Shown here piece by piece: positions 62,332-64,000 of a stretch of 64,000 nt of DNA. The notes under the pieces are model-generated. The model had not been told where the DNA came from. It saw only the letters and a list, made by a program, of their open reading frames with translations, and made no database searches. The position numbers and the translations under genes are program-made. The DNA lies in the NCBI RefSeq assembly GCF_016862755.1, contig NZ_BONO01000003.1:124001-188000 (forward strand), given 5' to 3'. Every line of letters starts with the position of its first letter. Position 1 is the stretch's first letter. The stretch comes from Cellulomonas pakistanensis. GTDB lineage: Bacteria; Actinomycetota; Actinomycetes; Actinomycetales; Cellulomonadaceae.

Positions 62332-64000
62332 TCAGGCGCGGCCGCGGCGGCGCCGGACCGCGGCGCACGCGGAACCGCCGAGCACGAGGAGCGTCGCGGC
62401 CAGCACCGCACCGCGGAGCGCCGCACCGGCACCGGTGGCCGCGAGGTCGCGCCCGTCCCGCTCGACGGACGGTGGGACGTCGGCTCCGGCTCGGGGGGCC
62501 CCGGCCCCAGGGCCCGGGCCCGGCCCGGGACCGGACGCCGGCTCGACCCGCACGACGACGTCGATCCGCGCATCGGCTCCGACCCCGTTCGACGCCGCGA
62601 TCGTCGCGGCGAAGTCGCCCGCCTGGACCGGGACACCGGCGACCGTGCCGCCCGGGTCGAGCGCGAGCCCCGGCGGCAGCGTGCCCGACGCGACCGACAG
62701 CGTCGCCTCCGGCGTGCCGCCCACCGTGAACGCGTAGGAGTACGCCACCCCCACCTCGGCAGGCGGCGGGTCGCCGGCCAGCGTCACCGGCTCGTGGACG
62801 ACGAGCTCCACGTCGACCGTCGCCACCCCGCACTCGGCGGAGACCGCGGGGTCGTCGGCCAGCACCCGGAGGGGGTAGGTGCCCGGGGTCGTCGGCGTGC
62901 CCGACAGCACCCCGGAGACCGACAGCGCGAGGCCCTCCGGCAGCGGGCCGCCGTCGGCGGCGAGCCGCGCCTCGGCCGCGCCGGGGCCCAGGCCGAAGGC
63001 GAACTCGTACGGCTCCCCGGCCACCGCGGCGTGCGGTGCGCCGACGATCGTCGGGCAGGTGACCGAGCGGACAGCCCGGTGCGCGGTGACCGTGCCGAAG
63101 TCGTTGGTGAGCACCACCCGGTAGCGGGCCGCCGCCTCGGGTTCGTCCGGTGCGGTCACGGTCAGCCGGGTCGTCCAGGTCGTCCCGTCCACGTTCAGCT
63201 CAGGCTCGGCATCGACGTCGGCCCAGCCGCCCGCCGCGCCCTCGACCTGCCACTCCACCGCGAGGACGGCGGAGCTCGACGCGGTTGCGGTCAGCACGAC
63301 CTCCTCCCCCGGGCGCGCCGCGGTGGTGACGTCCGGCTGCCCGACCAGGGCGGGGGCCACGCCGTAGGCGAACGCGCCGGGGTGGGTGAGCGTCGTCCCG
63401 CCCGTGCGCACGTGGACGTCGACCGCACCGGCGGCGTGCGGCGGCGTGACCGCGTGCACGACGGCACCCACGCGTCGCACCTCGGCCGCGGCCGCGTCGC
63501 CGAACCGGACCTCGGTCATCGCCGTGTGCACGGAGCGCGGCGCCTCGACCTGCTGGTCCGCCGGCGCGCCCAGCCCGAGCTGCCCGACGTGCCCGGTGCC
63601 CCACGCCAGCACGTCGCCGGCCTCCGTGACGGCGAACGCGCGGCGCTGCCCGAACGTGTGCTCCACCGGCCCCATGGCGAGGACGGTCACGCCGCTCAGG
63701 AGCTCGCCGTCGTACTCCAGCACGGTCGGCCGGGTGGCGTCCCGGCCACCCGCGAGGACCCCGTCGCTGGAGTCGCCCCAGCCGTAGACGCGGCCCTCCG
63801 CGTCACGCGCGAGCGCGATCCGGTGGGTCGCCGCCACCTCGACGATGCGCGCCCCCGACGGAACGGCGTCGAGGTCCAGGGCCAGCGGTGCGGGGTTCGT
63901 CGACAGGCCGACCTCGCCGGTGCCGAGCTGCCCGTAGGTGTTGCTCCCCCACGCCACCATCGACCCGTCCTCGGTCACGGCGTACGCGGCGCTGATCCCG
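62332..64000 (-). CDS. Wall-anchored RCC1/Ig-like surface protein, C-terminal part
   Basis: At least 556 residues; the frame stays open to the window end (AAYAVTEDGSMVAWGSNTYG), so the N terminus is missing. RCC1 beta-propeller repeats come first (AWGSNTYGQLGTGE; VYGWGDSSDG; VLAWGTGHVGQLGLG), then an IPT/TIG-like segment, an Ig-like domain and two putative-Ig (He_PIG) modules (PLPEGLALSVSGVLSGTPTTPGTY; TLPPGLALDPGGTVAGVPV). The end is a Pro/Gly linker, LAATG, a hydrophobic helix and RRRRGRA, a sortase-E-type anchor. Probably an exposed adhesin or scaffold. Confidence 0.88.
   Translation of the reverse strand, partial: GISAAYAVTEDGSMVAWGSNTYGQLGTGEVGLSTNPAPLALDLDAVPSGARIVEVAATHRIALARDAEGRVYGWGDSSDGVLAGGRDATRPTVLEYDGELLSGVTVLAMGPVEHTFGQRRAFAVTEAGDVLAWGTGHVGQLGLGAPADQQVEAPRSVHTAMTEVRFGDAAAAEVRRVGAVVHAVTPPHAAGAVDVHVRTGGTTLTHPGAFAYGVAPALVGQPDVTTAARPGEEVVLTATASSSAVLAVEWQVEGAAGGWADVDAEPELNVDGTTWTTRLTVTAPDEPEAAARYRVVLTNDFGTVTAHRAVRSVTCPTIVGAPHAAVAGEPYEFAFGLGPGAAEARLAADGGPLPEGLALSVSGVLSGTPTTPGTYPLRVLADDPAVSAECGVATVDVELVVHEPVTLAGDPPPAEVGVAYSYAFTVGGTPEATLSVASGTLPPGLALDPGGTVAGVPVQAGDFAATIAASNGVGADARIDVVVRVEPASGPGPGPGPGAGAPRAGADVPPSVERDGRDLAATGAGAALRGAVLAATLLVLGGSACAAVRRRRGRA

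Overview
This is one contiguous chromosomal stretch of a very high-GC actinobacterium. Gene content points to the Cellulomonadaceae and relatives (Micrococcales): a cell-wall-anchored pullulanase, a GH38 alpha-mannosidase with its own ABC importer, LAxTG (sortase E type) wall anchors, and several gene orders conserved across Actinobacteria (AdnAB - TetR - DUF3107 - ferritin-like MiaE_2 - DEAD-box helicase; MgtE_N/CBS - DUF1003 - Mrp; purN - purH beside a DUF6350-type membrane protein). I see no rRNA, tRNA, CRISPR array, insertion sequence or prophage; both window ends cut through a gene.

Layout. 1-10 kb: DNA-break resection (AdnB partial, AdnA), a TetR regulator, DUF3107, a ferritin-like protein, an MFS exporter and an RhlE-type RNA helicase with a long leader. 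10-20.6 kb: MpaB-like oxygenase, MarC, PHP phosphoesterase, aminopeptidase P, a stress-protein-17M-like membrane protein, the MgtE_N/DUF1003/Mrp cluster, and a DeoR - galactokinase pair. 20.7-30.2 kb: ArsR-type regulator divergent from an MFS exporter, exonuclease III, a TetR with a long charged coiled coil divergent from a DrrAB-type ABC exporter, a phosphotransferase, and an NCS1 permease plus isochorismatase-fold hydrolase. 30.3-34.3 kb: glyA-folD under a ZTP riboswitch, a GNAT acetyltransferase and purU. 34.3-43.5 kb: orphan sugar-type ABC ATPase with a ROK regulator, an RHH-Fic/Doc toxin-antitoxin pair, icd, an aquaporin, a DUF3017-like protein, a ferredoxin-reductase-type flavoprotein and a VanZ/RDD membrane protein. 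43.6-57 kb: carbohydrate use (solute-binding lipoprotein, two permeases, GH38 mannosidase; ROK regulator; pullulanase), interrupted by a small membrane protein - XRE regulator - quinone reductase operon with two palindromic operators. 57-64 kb: purH under a second ZTP riboswitch, purN, small membrane proteins, and a wall-anchored RCC1/Ig-like surface protein cut by the window end.

How the parts work together. folD, glyA, purU, purH and purN form a one-carbon/purine theme, and the two ZTP riboswitches tie glyA-folD and purH to the ZTP (10-formyl-THF shortage) signal. About twenty genes share one start architecture: a TANNNT-like -10 box ending 6-8 nt before ATG/GTG with no Shine-Dalgarno, which implies leaderless mRNAs and fixes many start codons. 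The least explained features are long intergenic palindromes, mostly at gene ends. Each has its own sequence 'word' (often containing GAGGT) repeated in direct and inverted orientation; they do not look like copies of one mobile repeat. Positions were read by eye and no database was searched.
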